NCBI RefSeq assembly: GCF_036323475.1
Contig: NZ_AP028934.1
Location: 434,001 to 498,000 of the forward strand
Direction: 5' to 3'
DNA length: 64,000 nucleotides
DNA from: Solobacterium moorei
GTDB taxonomy: Bacteria > Bacillota_I > Bacilli_A > Erysipelotrichales > Erysipelotrichaceae
Shown: positions 1 through 7,755 of the stretch, piece by piece
Numbering within the stretch: the first letter of the stretch is position 1
Layout: the number at the start of each line of letters is the position of its first letter
Notes under the pieces: model-generated
What the model saw: the letters and a program-made list of their open reading frames with translations, nothing else
Databases searched by the model: none
Told to the model about the DNA's origin: nothing
Program-made: the position numbers and the translations under genes

Positions 1-565
1 TGGTTGTAAGACGATTATAAGAGCACAATAATTTATTGCTATATATGCTTAAAGATTTACACTTTTCATACATGATAATAAGGTAATCTGAGCTATCTTG
101 ATGTATCTTATGAGTTGTAATTAAGTTATGTTTTGCAAGCTCATCAAATATTGTTCCATCAAGAATATAACCACATAACATATGATATAGATTTATCTGA
201 TCTGGAAAACCATTCTGAATTTGATGAATGGTTTTAATCAAGACATCAGTCTGTTGCGCTATTGAATAATAAATCTTCTTGCTAGCAAGCGAAATATATC
301 GTTTTAAAATAGGTAAATCTTTTTCGATAAATATAGGAATATTTAATGACAGTTTATTGTCATGGAGTTGAATTACTTCAATCGTTAATAAACGGTTTAT
401 GATTTCCTTATTTGGGTATTGATTAATATCGATACTATTTGGTAGGCAATTTATGATGTCTGAAAGGACTTGGAAAACAGAAGGATCATTTAAAATAATC
501 CTTGGATTATTGTTATCCTTAATCATTGATATATCATTTTCGTAATAAAAAATATCGAACTCCAT
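1..565 (-). CDS. Unidentified protein, N-terminal 188 residues only (runs off left edge)
   Basis: An open reading frame on the minus strand starts at an ATG whose complement is at 563-565 and stays open to base 1, so only the first 188 residues are visible and the stop lies outside. The product begins MEFDIFYYENDISMIKD and is rich in Ile, Asn and Lys. I see no signal peptide, membrane segment or catalytic motif. The sequence upstream of the start is AT-rich, with a weak AGGAAA-like ribosome site. Length, lack of stops and codon use like the neighbours support a real gene. I do not recognise the family and infer no function. Confidence 0.6.
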   Translation of the reverse strand, partial: MEFDIFYYENDISMIKDNNNPRIILNDPSVFQVLSDIINCLPNSIDINQYPNKEIINRLLTIEVIQLHDNKLSLNIPIFIEKDLPILKRYISLASKKIYYSIAQQTDVLIKTIHQIQNGFPDQINLYHMLCGYILDGTIFDELAKHNLITTHKIHQDSSDYLIIMYEKCKSLSIYSNKLLCSYNRLTT

Positions 566-735
566 AAGTTTCCTCTAACTTCATTATATTCTATACGAAT
601 AATATCTTATATCCAAGACCTCTTAATAGAGCAAGTAAACGAGATTAATAGATTAGTGATTATCGCTAAATTATCGAAAACACTTTACATAGTGACATCA
701 TTACATTAGCGTATAAATGTAGAAGGGAAGATAAA

Positions 736-936
736 ATGTCGAAAAGAAGTAGTGGTGATTTTAATCAAAAAGAATATAATGCAAAGTGGCGAGCAGAAAA
801 CATGATGAGAGTATCTGCTACATACAAAAATGAATTTGTTTTAGCGTTCCGTGAAGCATGCCAAAAACTTGGCATAAGTCAAGCCGAAGTAATCAGAAAT
901 GCAATGCAAGATGCTATTGAAAAGGCAGAAAAATAA
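736..936 (+). CDS. Small ribbon-helix-helix-like DNA-binding protein (66 aa)
   Basis: The 66-residue product is basic at the N-terminus, with a predicted short strand (MMRVSATY) followed by two helices (NEFVLAFREACQKLG and SQAEVIRNAMQDAIEKAEK). This is the layout of Arc/CopG-type ribbon-helix-helix proteins. An AGAAGGGAAG ribosome site precedes the ATG, and a strong terminator follows at about 970. It stands alone with no toxin-like partner next to it. Its plan resembles the small protein inside the IS at 11875, so it may be a remnant regulator or antitoxin of a mobile element. Real gene likely; role unknown. Confidence 0.55.
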   Translation: MSKRSSGDFNQKEYNAKWRAENMMRVSATYKNEFVLAFREACQKLGISQAEVIRNAMQDAIEKAEK

Positions 937-969
937 AAAGTTGCCCAAAAGTTGACCAACGCATAAGAA

Positions 970-992
970 AACCCGCCAAATAGCGGGTTTTT
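970..992 (+). terminator. Rho-independent terminator after the RHH gene
   Basis: The stem AACCCGC (970-976) pairs with GCGGGTT (983-989) across a 6-nt loop and is followed by a short T run. It separates the small plus-strand gene from the minus-strand tRNA cluster. Confidence 0.8.
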
Positions 993-998
993 ACGTAA

Positions 999-1072
999 TG
1001 GAGCGAGTGAGCGGAATTGAACCGCCGTGTCCACCTTGGCAAGGTGGCGTTCTACCATTGAACTACACTCGC
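999..1072 (-). tRNA. tRNA-Gly (GCC)
   Basis: Read on the minus strand this is a 74-nt cloverleaf starting GCGAGTG and ending CACTCGC-T-CCA with an encoded CCA. The anticodon loop CTTGCCAAGG gives anticodon GCC, and the T arm contains GGTTCAATTCC. It is the last of three clustered tRNAs. Confidence 0.95.
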
Positions 1073-1077
1073 AATAA

Positions 1078-1154
1078 TGGCGGTCCCGACGAGATTCGAA
1101 CTCGCGATCTTCTCCGTGACAGGGAGACGAGATAAACCACTACTCCACGGGACC
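1078..1154 (-). tRNA. tRNA-Asp (GTC)
   Basis: A 77-nt minus-strand cloverleaf has acceptor GGTCCCG/CGGGACC, discriminator G and an encoded CCA. The anticodon loop CTGTCAC gives GTC. It lies 5 bp from the tRNA-Gly gene and is probably co-transcribed with it. Confidence 0.95.
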
Positions 1155-1160
1155 AATGTA

Positions 1161-1251
1161 TGGCGAGGAAAGAGGGATTTGAACCCTCGCGCCGGTTTCC
1201 CGACCTATGCCCTTAGCAGGGGCACCTCTTCGGCCTCTTGAGTATTTCCTC
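1161..1251 (-). tRNA. tRNA-Ser (GCT)
   Basis: A 91-nt minus-strand tRNA with a long variable arm, acceptor GAGGAAA/TTTCCTC, discriminator G and an encoded CCA. The anticodon loop CTGCTAA gives GCT. It is the first gene of the tRNA cluster. Confidence 0.95.
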
Positions 1252-1295
1252 AACTATTGCCAAGTGCATACTGACTAACCGTTCAGCGCTTTACT

Positions 1296-1324
1296 ATATT
1301 ACCATGGTCATTTTTTCATTGCAA
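1296..1324 (-). promoter_or_regulatory. Promoter of the tRNA cluster
   Basis: On the minus strand the -35 is TTGCAA (1324-1319), the spacer is 17 bp, and the -10 is TAATAT (1301-1296). It lies about 40 bp upstream of tRNA-Ser and points into the cluster. Confidence 0.6.
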
Positions 1325-1360
1325 GATGTTTTTTGCTTTTTTGATGAATTTTTGCAAAGC

Positions 1361-1846
1361 CTAGCGCTGAAAGGCTTTTTTCAAGAATACAAGATGATTG
1401 GTGACTGTTTCGCGTGCTGCACATAGCTTATCAGCCCAACATACAACCCAAGCTTCTTTGGATTGTGGTGGGTACATTGTTAGTGGAAACATGTGATGCA
1501 CAATAATATCTTCCTCAATTGGTCCAATATGATAATCTTCCTTAGCGTTATTGGCTGCAGTATACGGATGTGTGAAACCATGTAATCCGAAGTGTTTTTG
1601 TGGAATATGCCAATCATACAAGAAATAGTCATGCAACAAAGCACCTGTAATCATCGCGGAGTAGTCTACATCAAAATTGTAAGTTTCTGCTAATTCACAA
1701 GCTGTAAGTGCGACGTCAATACAATGTGCATATACAGTTGTCTTTCCGTGTTGAATAAAGTTCTTTACCAAACTATATCTGCCTGTTTTTTCTAAGCGTT
1801 CTACTTCATCCATGACCGCTTTGTAGTGTTTGTTTTGCATATTCAT
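1361..1846 (-). CDS. HD-domain phosphohydrolase
   Basis: The 161-residue protein carries the HD-superfamily signature: a conserved His in the first helix (VYAHCIDVALTA, near residue 41), the HD pair in GALLHDYFLYDWH near residue 72, and a downstream HHMFPLTMYPP region with more possible metal ligands. Proteins of this family are metal-dependent phosphohydrolases, often acting on nucleotides. The substrate cannot be read from the sequence. A second Met three codons in is an alternative start. It is a single gene between the tRNA cluster and a divergent sugar-kinase gene. Nucleotide metabolism would fit the neighbouring nucleoside-salvage block, but that is inference. Confidence 0.8.
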   Translation of the reverse strand: MNMQNKHYKAVMDEVERLEKTGRYSLVKNFIQHGKTTVYAHCIDVALTACELAETYNFDVDYSAMITGALLHDYFLYDWHIPQKHFGLHGFTHPYTAANNAKEDYHIGPIEEDIIVHHMFPLTMYPPQSKEAWVVCWADKLCAARETVTNHLVFLKKAFQR

Positions 1847-2004
1847 ACTAATAATTTATACGATTCAGCACAAAATGAACAGAAATATTATCTAGTTTTG
1901 AGAAAATTTATACAGATAGAGATATTTGCTGGAGATTTTATTTGGATAAATCTTAGAAGTATGTCATATTAAATTTACAAGATTTACGAGAAGAGAGGTT
2001 ACAT

Positions 2005-2901
2005 ATGAAAGTTTTAAGTTTTGGATCATTGAATTTTGATCATGTGTATCAGATGGATCATTTTGTCATGCCTAAGGAGACGACATCTTCCTTGTCCTAT
2101 AGCAGAGGCTTTGGGGGAAAGGGTTTAAACCAATCCATCGCATTAGCAAAGTCAGGTTTAGATGTATATCATGCTGGACGTGTTGGTTTTGATGGTCAAC
2201 CATTTATTGATTACTTACAGGAATATGGTGTTAAGGTAGATTACCTGAAGAAGGATGAAGAAACTGCGACTGGACATGCGATTATTCAGGTAAGTCATAG
2301 TGAAAACTGCATTATTCTTTATGGTGGTTCGAATCAGTTGATTGATGAAGCACAAATTGACGAAGTATTAACACATTTTGAAAAGGGAGATCTATTACTG
2401 ATTCAAAATGAAATATCGTCTTTAACATACTTAATTACAAAGGCGCATGAGAAGGGTTTGCGTATTGCCTTCAATACTGCACCAATGGATGAAAAGATTT
2501 TTAGTTATCCTTTAGAGTTAGTAGATATCTTTGTGGTTAATGAAGTTGAGGGCAAGGGGCTGGCGAATGTTTCTTCTGATCAGGTAGAAGATGTTATTGT
2601 AGGTTTGCAAAAGGCTTACCTAAACAAAGAAATTATTTTGACAGTGGGCAGTCAAGGTTCCTACTATATTTCTGGTGAGACGGTGATTCATCAAGAAGCG
2701 TATCGTGTAAATGCTGTGGATACGACCGCTGCTGGTGATACGTTCACTGGTTTCTATCTTGCAAGTATCTTGCGTGGTGAAACGGTAAGTAATGCATTAA
2801 GTATTGCCGCAAAGGCAAGTAGTATTACCGTTACCAAAGAGGGTGCTGCTAAGAGTATTCCTACATTAGAGCAAGTATTAGAGAGTATGAAAAATGTCTG
2901 A
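2005..2901 (+). CDS. rbsK: PfkB-family sugar kinase, ribokinase-like
   Basis: The 298-residue protein has the N-terminal PfkB substrate-binding region with the di-glycine GFGGKGLNQSIALAKSG near residues 35-51. The C-terminal ATP/catalytic signature is NAVDTTAAGDTFTGFYLA near residues 234-251, with the catalytic Asp in AAGD. Length fits ribokinases. AGAGAGG precedes the ATG. Ribokinase phosphorylates ribose at O5, and it sits beside nucleoside phosphorylase, nucleoside hydrolases and adenosine deaminase, which release ribose or ribose-1-phosphate. Ribose recycling from nucleosides is therefore a reasonable inference. Other PfkB substrates, including nucleosides themselves, cannot be excluded. 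Confidence 0.82.
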   Translation: MKVLSFGSLNFDHVYQMDHFVMPKETTSSLSYSRGFGGKGLNQSIALAKSGLDVYHAGRVGFDGQPFIDYLQEYGVKVDYLKKDEETATGHAIIQVSHSENCIILYGGSNQLIDEAQIDEVLTHFEKGDLLLIQNEISSLTYLITKAHEKGLRIAFNTAPMDEKIFSYPLELVDIFVVNEVEGKGLANVSSDQVEDVIVGLQKAYLNKEIILTVGSQGSYYISGETVIHQEAYRVNAVDTTAAGDTFTGFYLASILRGETVSNALSIAAKASSITVTKEGAAKSIPTLEQVLESMKNV

Positions 2902-2923
2902 AATTAATCTCAGACATTTTTTT
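2891..2923. terminator. Bidirectional terminator between rbsK-like and phosphorylase genes
   Basis: The stem AAAATGTCTGA (2891-2901) and TCAGACATTTT (2910-2920) has T runs on both strands. It overlaps the stop of the kinase gene and the end of the convergent phosphorylase gene, so it probably serves both. Confidence 0.85.
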
Positions 2924-3647
2924 CTAACTTATAGATAGCTTCCAGTGCTGTAAGGATTTCTCTACGTTCACCTTCCATTGTCTTGGCTGCTTGATCGGCG
3001 TAATCGCCAATTGCATCAGCGGTATCTTGACCATAGAGGACTACGTTATTGAGAATGGACATTGTGCGGATGTTACGTAAACGACCTACTGTAAATAAGG
3101 CTGCTGTTTCCATGTCGGCGCCAAGAGCACCCATGGCTGACCATTTCTTCTCTTCTTCTGCGTTTGTATCGATGTAGAAGCTTTCGTGACTATGAACGAT
3201 ACCTGTGTGATAGTCCCAGTGATTTTCTTTTGCGGTTTCAATACATTTGAGTAGGAATTCTATATCCGCAACTGCTGGGTAACGAATATCTGCGTATGCC
3301 TTAGATGTACCTTCATCACGTACTGCGCCTATGGCGAAGATTAAATCACCAAGCTGGATGTTTTTCTGCAGGGCACCGCAGGAGCCGATACGAATCATTG
3401 TGTCTACGCCAATGTGCTTTAACTCTTCGATGGCGATGGAAGCAGAAGAGCCACCGATACCAGTAGAGATGGCAATGACTTTTACGCCCTTGTAGTAACC
3501 GGAGACACTTCTGAATTCACGGTTATATGCGAGTTCTTTGACATCCTCAAGGAATGGGATGATGCGACCAATACGAGCTGGATCTCCAGGCATGATTGCA
3601 TACTTTGCGTTTGCACTTTGGTCTAATTGGATATGTGCTTCTAGCAT
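2910..3647 (-). CDS. Nucleoside phosphorylase (uridine/purine phosphorylase family)
   Basis: The 245-residue protein has the phosphorylase-I fold signatures: MPGDPARIGRI (phosphate-binding G-D-P-x-R) near residue 19, STGIGGSSASIAIEEL near 61-76, IRIGSCGAL near 85-93, and the nucleoside-binding ADMETAALF near 176-184. These enzymes cleave nucleosides with phosphate to base plus (deoxy)ribose-1-phosphate in the cytoplasm. The overall form is closest to uridine phosphorylase, but purine specificity is possible. It is the second gene of a two-gene minus-strand operon, overlapping adenosine deaminase by 7 bp, which suggests sequential adenosine breakdown. Confidence 0.88.
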   Translation of the reverse strand: MLEAHIQLDQSANAKYAIMPGDPARIGRIIPFLEDVKELAYNREFRSVSGYYKGVKVIAISTGIGGSSASIAIEELKHIGVDTMIRIGSCGALQKNIQLGDLIFAIGAVRDEGTSKAYADIRYPAVADIEFLLKCIETAKENHWDYHTGIVHSHESFYIDTNAEEEKKWSAMGALGADMETAALFTVGRLRNIRTMSILNNVVLYGQDTADAIGDYADQAAKTMEGERREILTALEAIYKLEKNV

Positions 3648-4672
3648 GTTGTGTATTCCTTTCTAGCTGTTTCTAAAATATGAAGTAGTTCTTTTCTTTC
3701 TTCTTCTGTGACAAATGCGGCATTTGCGGCATTGATATTCATTTGGAAGATGTCATCTACCGTAAATCCCATATCGTTGATGCAGTGGGCATATTCATCT
3801 GTAATATGTACACCCGCAAAGGTGTCGTTATCCGTGTTTACGGAAACGAGTACACCTTGATCATATAGAGGCTTCATTGGATGCTTTGCATACGATGGTA
3901 CGGTTTGACACTGCACATTGGATGTTGGGCATATTTCAAAGAGTACTTTGTTTTCCTTTGCGCGTTCTACAAGTTCTTGGTCAAAGTATACATGATGGCC
4001 ATGACCGATACGTGTTACACCAAAGTCCATTGCGTCCTTGACAGTATCTGGCCCTTGGCTATCACCTGCATGACAAGTCATAGGTAGACCATATTCTTTA
4101 GCTTTTGCGAATAATGTACCAAAGTTAGATAGAGGAACGAATCCTTCCGCACCTGCAAGGTCAATTCCTACAACACCTTTACCGAGGTATTGCTTGCATA
4201 CTTCTACAGTTTCCATGTTTTCTTTTTGGTTTAGTGTATCGATGCCAATGCACATCATGCATGTAAGGATACCGATGCGAAGCTTTGGATATTTTTTGAG
4301 AGCATTGTTTCTGCCTTCTAAAACAGCTTCTGTTGCGTCGGCTTGTGTCAGACCTTTTTGTGTGTGGAGCTGTGGCGCGAAACGAATCTCTGCATAGATA
4401 TAGCCTTGACGAGCTAAATCTTCAATCAACTCTTCAGTAATACGTGTAATGGATGCTTTATCTTGCATGCATTTAAGAGGGGTATCAAACATCTTAAGAT
4501 ATTCATTTACATCTTTGGCATTTGCACATTTACGAATAAACGCTTCATAGTCTTCAATTGTTTCTGCAGGCATTTGCACATTTTGATCATGTGCGAGTTT
4601 CCATATTGTATCCATGCGGAATGAGCCGTCTAGATGTAAGTGAAGATTAATTTTAGGTATACGATTCAACAT
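3641..4672 (-). CDS. add: Adenosine deaminase
   Basis: The 343-residue protein has the full zinc-site set of the family: NLHLHLDGS near residues 9-17, CHAGDSQGP near 201-209, RIGHGHHVYFD near 220-230, and SVNTDND near 280. Length matches bacterial Add. It deaminates adenosine (and deoxyadenosine) to inosine. It begins the minus-strand operon with nucleoside phosphorylase, and it is divergent from the BMP lipoprotein gene across a shared regulatory region of about 165 bp. The context is nucleoside uptake and breakdown. Confidence 0.93.
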   Translation of the reverse strand: MLNRIPKINLHLHLDGSFRMDTIWKLAHDQNVQMPAETIEDYEAFIRKCANAKDVNEYLKMFDTPLKCMQDKASITRITEELIEDLARQGYIYAEIRFAPQLHTQKGLTQADATEAVLEGRNNALKKYPKLRIGILTCMMCIGIDTLNQKENMETVEVCKQYLGKGVVGIDLAGAEGFVPLSNFGTLFAKAKEYGLPMTCHAGDSQGPDTVKDAMDFGVTRIGHGHHVYFDQELVERAKENKVLFEICPTSNVQCQTVPSYAKHPMKPLYDQGVLVSVNTDNDTFAGVHITDEYAHCINDMGFTVDDIFQMNINAANAAFVTEEERKELLHILETARKEYTTC

Positions 4673-4691
4673 AATTTTTTATCCTTTCCGG

Positions 4692-4730
4692 TGATATGTA
4701 CTTATGATATGTACTTATGATATGTGCTTG
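4692..4730. repeat. Three tandem 13-bp direct repeats upstream of the BMP promoter
   Basis: TGATATGTACTTA occurs at 4692-4704 and 4705-4717, and a 2-mismatch copy is at 4718-4730, abutting the -35 at 4731. Helical spacing and position suggest an activator or repressor binding array shared by add and the BMP gene (inference). An 11-bp core, TATGTACTTAT, reappears upstream of the surface-protein promoter at 40394. Confidence 0.6.
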
Positions 4731-4759
4731 TTGACTGATTTAAAACCCAATAATAAAAT
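4731..4759 (+). promoter_or_regulatory. Sigma-A-type promoter of the nucleoside ABC operon
   Basis: The -35 TTGACT (4731-4736), 17-bp spacer and -10 TAAAAT (4754-4759) form a strong promoter 79 bp upstream of the lipoprotein start. Confidence 0.75.
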
Positions 4760-4768
4760 GAGTGTACA

Positions 4769-4782
4769 TGAAATCGCTTTCA
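4769..4782 (+). promoter_or_regulatory. Probable CcpA catabolite-response element (cre)
   Basis: TGAAATCGCTTTCA matches the cre consensus TGWAARCGYTWWCW at 13 of 14 positions. It starts about 10 bp after the -10, spanning the likely transcription start. That position is known for CcpA repression by blocking initiation. It predicts carbon-catabolite control of nucleoside uptake (inference). Confidence 0.65.
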
Positions 4783-4837
4783 CCATTTCATTTTAAGAGA
4801 TGGCTAGCGATTTGAAAAGATTTTGGGAGGAAAATAC

Positions 4838-5965
4838 ATGAAAAATCTATTAAAGGCAGCAATGGTTGCATTGTTGCTAACACCGCTTGTTGGTTGTGGG
4901 TCTAAGGGATCTGAAAAGCAGGGCTCAAACACAGCGGAAACACACGGAAAGACTTACAACGTAGCATACCTAGTTAACGGTAACTTAGGTGACAAGTCAT
5001 TCTTTGACTCAGCAGCAGCTGGTTTACAGACTCTTGAAAAAGATGGCCGTATCACACTAAAGACAATTGAAATGGGTGGTACAGACGCTGATAAGCCAAG
5101 ATGGCTACAGACATTGTATGAAGTATCTGATTTAGGAGAATATGACTTGATTATCTGTGGAACATATCAGATGCCTGACTTCTTAAAGGAAGTTGCTACA
5201 AAGTATCCAGATCAGAAGTATGCAATCTTTGATGACAATACTTATGCTGGCGAAAATAAGAATGTTCTCAACTTAACATACAAGCAGAATGAGTTAGGTT
5301 ATATCATTGGTACATTAGCTGCAAGCATGACAACAGATACATCTGTTGAACGTATTAATCCTGAAAAGGTAATCGGTTTCGTTGGTGGTATTGATAGCCC
5401 AGTTATCAACGACTTCTTATATGGTTACATCACAGGTGCACAGAACGTTGATCCAGAAATCAAGATTGATACACGTTACACAAATGACTATGTAGATACA
5501 GCAATTGCCAAGGAATATGGATTATCAATGATTAGCGATAACAAGGCTGATATTATCTGGGGCGTTGCTGGTAATGCCGGTAATGGTGCAGCTGAAGCAG
5601 CTCTTGAAAAGAATACTGCATGGTTCATCGGTGTTGACTCAGACCAGGAAGCTACTTTCTCTCCTGACTTAGCAGCGATTACATTAACATCTGGTTTAAA
5701 GAATGTTGGTAACTCTCTCATTTGGGTATTTGATGAATGGGATGCAGGTAGAGAACACTGGGGAACAGAAGTTACTTTAGGCTTGAAGGAAAATGGCGTT
5801 GGTGTTGTAACAGACAAGAACTTTGACAAGTATGCTTCCCAAGCAACTAAGGACAAGGTTAACGAAGCGATTCAGGCTATCTTAGACGGTAAGGTTGAAG
5901 TTCCTACAGCATTAGGAAATACATCTAAAGATTTAGAAACATTACGTGAAAAGGTTCGTCCTTAA
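4838..5965 (+). CDS. BMP-family nucleoside-binding lipoprotein of an ABC importer
   Basis: The 375-residue precursor starts at the ATG after GGGAGG (4825-4830); a TTG 15 bp upstream is not needed. The signal peptide MKNLLKAAMVALLLTPLVGC ends in a lipobox (LVGC), so the mature protein is lipid-anchored at Cys20. The body contains BMP/PnrA-like segments: GNLGDKSFFDSAAAG, VGFVGGIDSPVINDFLYGY, IWGVAGNAGNGAAEAA and WFIGVDSDQEA. This family binds purine and pyrimidine nucleosides. It is the first gene of the import operon with ATPase and permeases downstream. A 230-bp gap with an inverted repeat follows, which may stabilise or attenuate the mRNA so that the lipoprotein is made in excess. Confidence 0.92.
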   Translation: MKNLLKAAMVALLLTPLVGCGSKGSEKQGSNTAETHGKTYNVAYLVNGNLGDKSFFDSAAAGLQTLEKDGRITLKTIEMGGTDADKPRWLQTLYEVSDLGEYDLIICGTYQMPDFLKEVATKYPDQKYAIFDDNTYAGENKNVLNLTYKQNELGYIIGTLAASMTTDTSVERINPEKVIGFVGGIDSPVINDFLYGYITGAQNVDPEIKIDTRYTNDYVDTAIAKEYGLSMISDNKADIIWGVAGNAGNGAAEAALEKNTAWFIGVDSDQEATFSPDLAAITLTSGLKNVGNSLIWVFDEWDAGREHWGTEVTLGLKENGVGVVTDKNFDKYASQATKDKVNEAIQAILDGKVEVPTALGNTSKDLETLREKVRP

Positions 5966-5981
5966 TTGTAGCGTTACAAAA

Positions 5982-6073
5982 GATTCATAAATTGTTTTAC
6001 GTAGAAATTTAAAAGTTTCATTCAACCACGAAAAAACAATATATTTTATTAGTATCTTTGGTGATTTATGAAT
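5982..6073 (+). promoter_or_regulatory. Inverted repeat in the 230-bp gap between lipoprotein and ATPase genes
   Basis: GATTCATAAA (5982-5991) and TTTATGAATC (6064-6073) are perfect complements separated by about 70 nt of AT-rich sequence. No T run follows. A long stem-loop here could be an mRNA processing or stability element between the highly expressed binding protein and the membrane components. I see no gene in 5966-6195. Confidence 0.4.
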
Positions 6074-6195
6074 CCAGTTTCAGTTGCCGAAAAGTGTAGT
6101 TTTCAATAGTTTTGAAAATAACTTGGGATGGTGGTTGGAACTGGATTTTCTTTTGAAAAGAGATCACCTGTATAAAATGGAATGAGGTAAGAGAT

Positions 6196-7755
6196 ATGAA
6201 CGAAGAATATGTCATTCAAATGAAAGGCATCCGCAAGATTTATCCTAACGGTGTCGTGGCAAACCAAGATGTTGACTTGAATGTACGCAAGGGCGAAATT
6301 CATGCGCTGATGGGAGAAAATGGTGCTGGTAAATCAACATTGATGAAGATGTTGTTCGGTTTGGAACAACCTACAGAAGGTGAAATTTACGTCAATGGCG
6401 AAAAGGTACATTTATCATCACCAAATGTTGCGATTTCGAAGGGTATCGGAATGGTTCACCAACACTTTATGTTGGTGCCAAGTTTAACCGTCGCTGAAAA
6501 CATTGTATTGGGTATGACTCCAAAGAAGAAGGGTATTTTCATTGATCGTCAAAAGGCAATCAAAATTACTGAGGAATACTCCAAGAAGTTTAACTTGGCA
6601 GTTGACCCAAATGCACGTGTTGTCGATATTCCAGTTGGAATGAAGCAGAAGGTAGAAATCTTAAAGGCATTAGTACGTGGTGCTAAGATTTTAATTTTAG
6701 ATGAACCTACTGCTGTTTTAACTACCCAAGAGACAACAGAACTTTTTAAGGAATTAAAGCATCTAAAAGAACAGGGTTATACACTCATCTTTATTTCTCA
6801 TAAGCTAAACGAAATCATGGAGATTACGGATCGCTTAAGTATTTTACGTGGTGGTAAGTTTATGGGTGTCTATGAGACAAAGGATGTTACACCTGAAAAG
6901 ATTTCTCGCTTGATGGTAGGACGTGATGTTGTCTTACAGGTTCAAAAGGATGTTGCAAAGCCAACTGATGAAATCTTAAGAGTCAGAGACTTACATTATG
7001 TGAATGACTGGGGCAAGAAGATGCTCAATGGTGTATCTCTATCTGTTCGTAAAGGAGAAATCCTCGGTATTGCGGGTGTTGAAGGTAATGGTCAAAAGGA
7101 ACTTGTTGATATGCTGTTTGGTTTAAATAAACCAAATGAAGGAACAATCACTATGAAGGGTGATAATATCATTGGTCTAAACCAACGTCAGTTACGTGAG
7201 AAACATATTTCATTAGTACCAGAAGATCGTATGTTATTCGGTATTGCCGCAAATGCATCAATTGAAGAAAATATTATCTCTGACCGTGCAGATTCTAAGA
7301 AGATGAACAAGGGTTTGATGTTTAACATGAAGAACATGCATGAAGAGACAGATGCCCTCATTAAAGAATATAAAGTATTGTGCAAGAGCCGTGACCAAAA
7401 GGTTGGGATGTTATCCGGTGGCAACATTCAGAAGGTCGTTGTTGCACGTGAATTCTCCAATCAGCCAGACTTGATTATCGCTGACCAGCCAACGCGTGGT
7501 ATCGATGTTGGTGCTACGGAATTTATTCGTAAGAAGTTAGTGGAACTATCACGTTCTGGAATTGGTGTGTTACTAGTATCTGCAGATTTAAATGAAGTTA
7601 TGGAATTATCTGATAGTTTAATTGTGATGTATGGTGGTCAGATTGTTGCGTACTTCGAAGATACGAGTCAGTTAAATGACGAAATCATGGGTCAATACAT
7701 GTTGGGTATTAAGAAACAAACTGCAGAAGAGATTGCGAGGGTTTGTCATGAATAA
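6196..7755 (+). CDS. Nucleoside ABC importer ATPase with two nucleotide-binding domains
   Basis: The 519-residue protein has two fused ABC domains, as in RbsA/NupO-type importers. Domain 1 has Walker A GENGAGKST (residues 41-49), a weak signature segment and Walker B ILILDEPTAVL near 168. Domain 2 has a degenerate Walker A (GVEGNGQKE), a signature MLSGGNIQKVVVAREF near 405, and Walker B LIIADQPTRGID. Such asymmetry is usual in this family. GAGGTAAGAG lies before the ATG. It overlaps the first permease start by 8 bp, so the genes are translationally linked. It acts on the cytoplasmic face, powering nucleoside uptake. Confidence 0.93.
   Translation: MNEEYVIQMKGIRKIYPNGVVANQDVDLNVRKGEIHALMGENGAGKSTLMKMLFGLEQPTEGEIYVNGEKVHLSSPNVAISKGIGMVHQHFMLVPSLTVAENIVLGMTPKKKGIFIDRQKAIKITEEYSKKFNLAVDPNARVVDIPVGMKQKVEILKALVRGAKILILDEPTAVLTTQETTELFKELKHLKEQGYTLIFISHKLNEIMEITDRLSILRGGKFMGVYETKDVTPEKISRLMVGRDVVLQVQKDVAKPTDEILRVRDLHYVNDWGKKMLNGVSLSVRKGEILGIAGVEGNGQKELVDMLFGLNKPNEGTITMKGDNIIGLNQRQLREKHISLVPEDRMLFGIAANASIEENIISDRADSKKMNKGLMFNMKNMHEETDALIKEYKVLCKSRDQKVGMLSGGNIQKVVVAREFSNQPDLIIADQPTRGIDVGATEFIRKKLVELSRSGIGVLLVSADLNEVMELSDSLIVMYGGQIVAYFEDTSQLNDEIMGQYMLGIKKQTAEEIARVCHE

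Noticed and set aside
4692-4730. CRISPR-like repeat array
   Set aside because: The three repeats are directly adjacent without spacers and no cas genes are near.
4673-4837. Purine riboswitch before the nucleoside importer
   Set aside because: The conserved purine-aptamer core was not found; promoter, repeats and cre box explain the region better.
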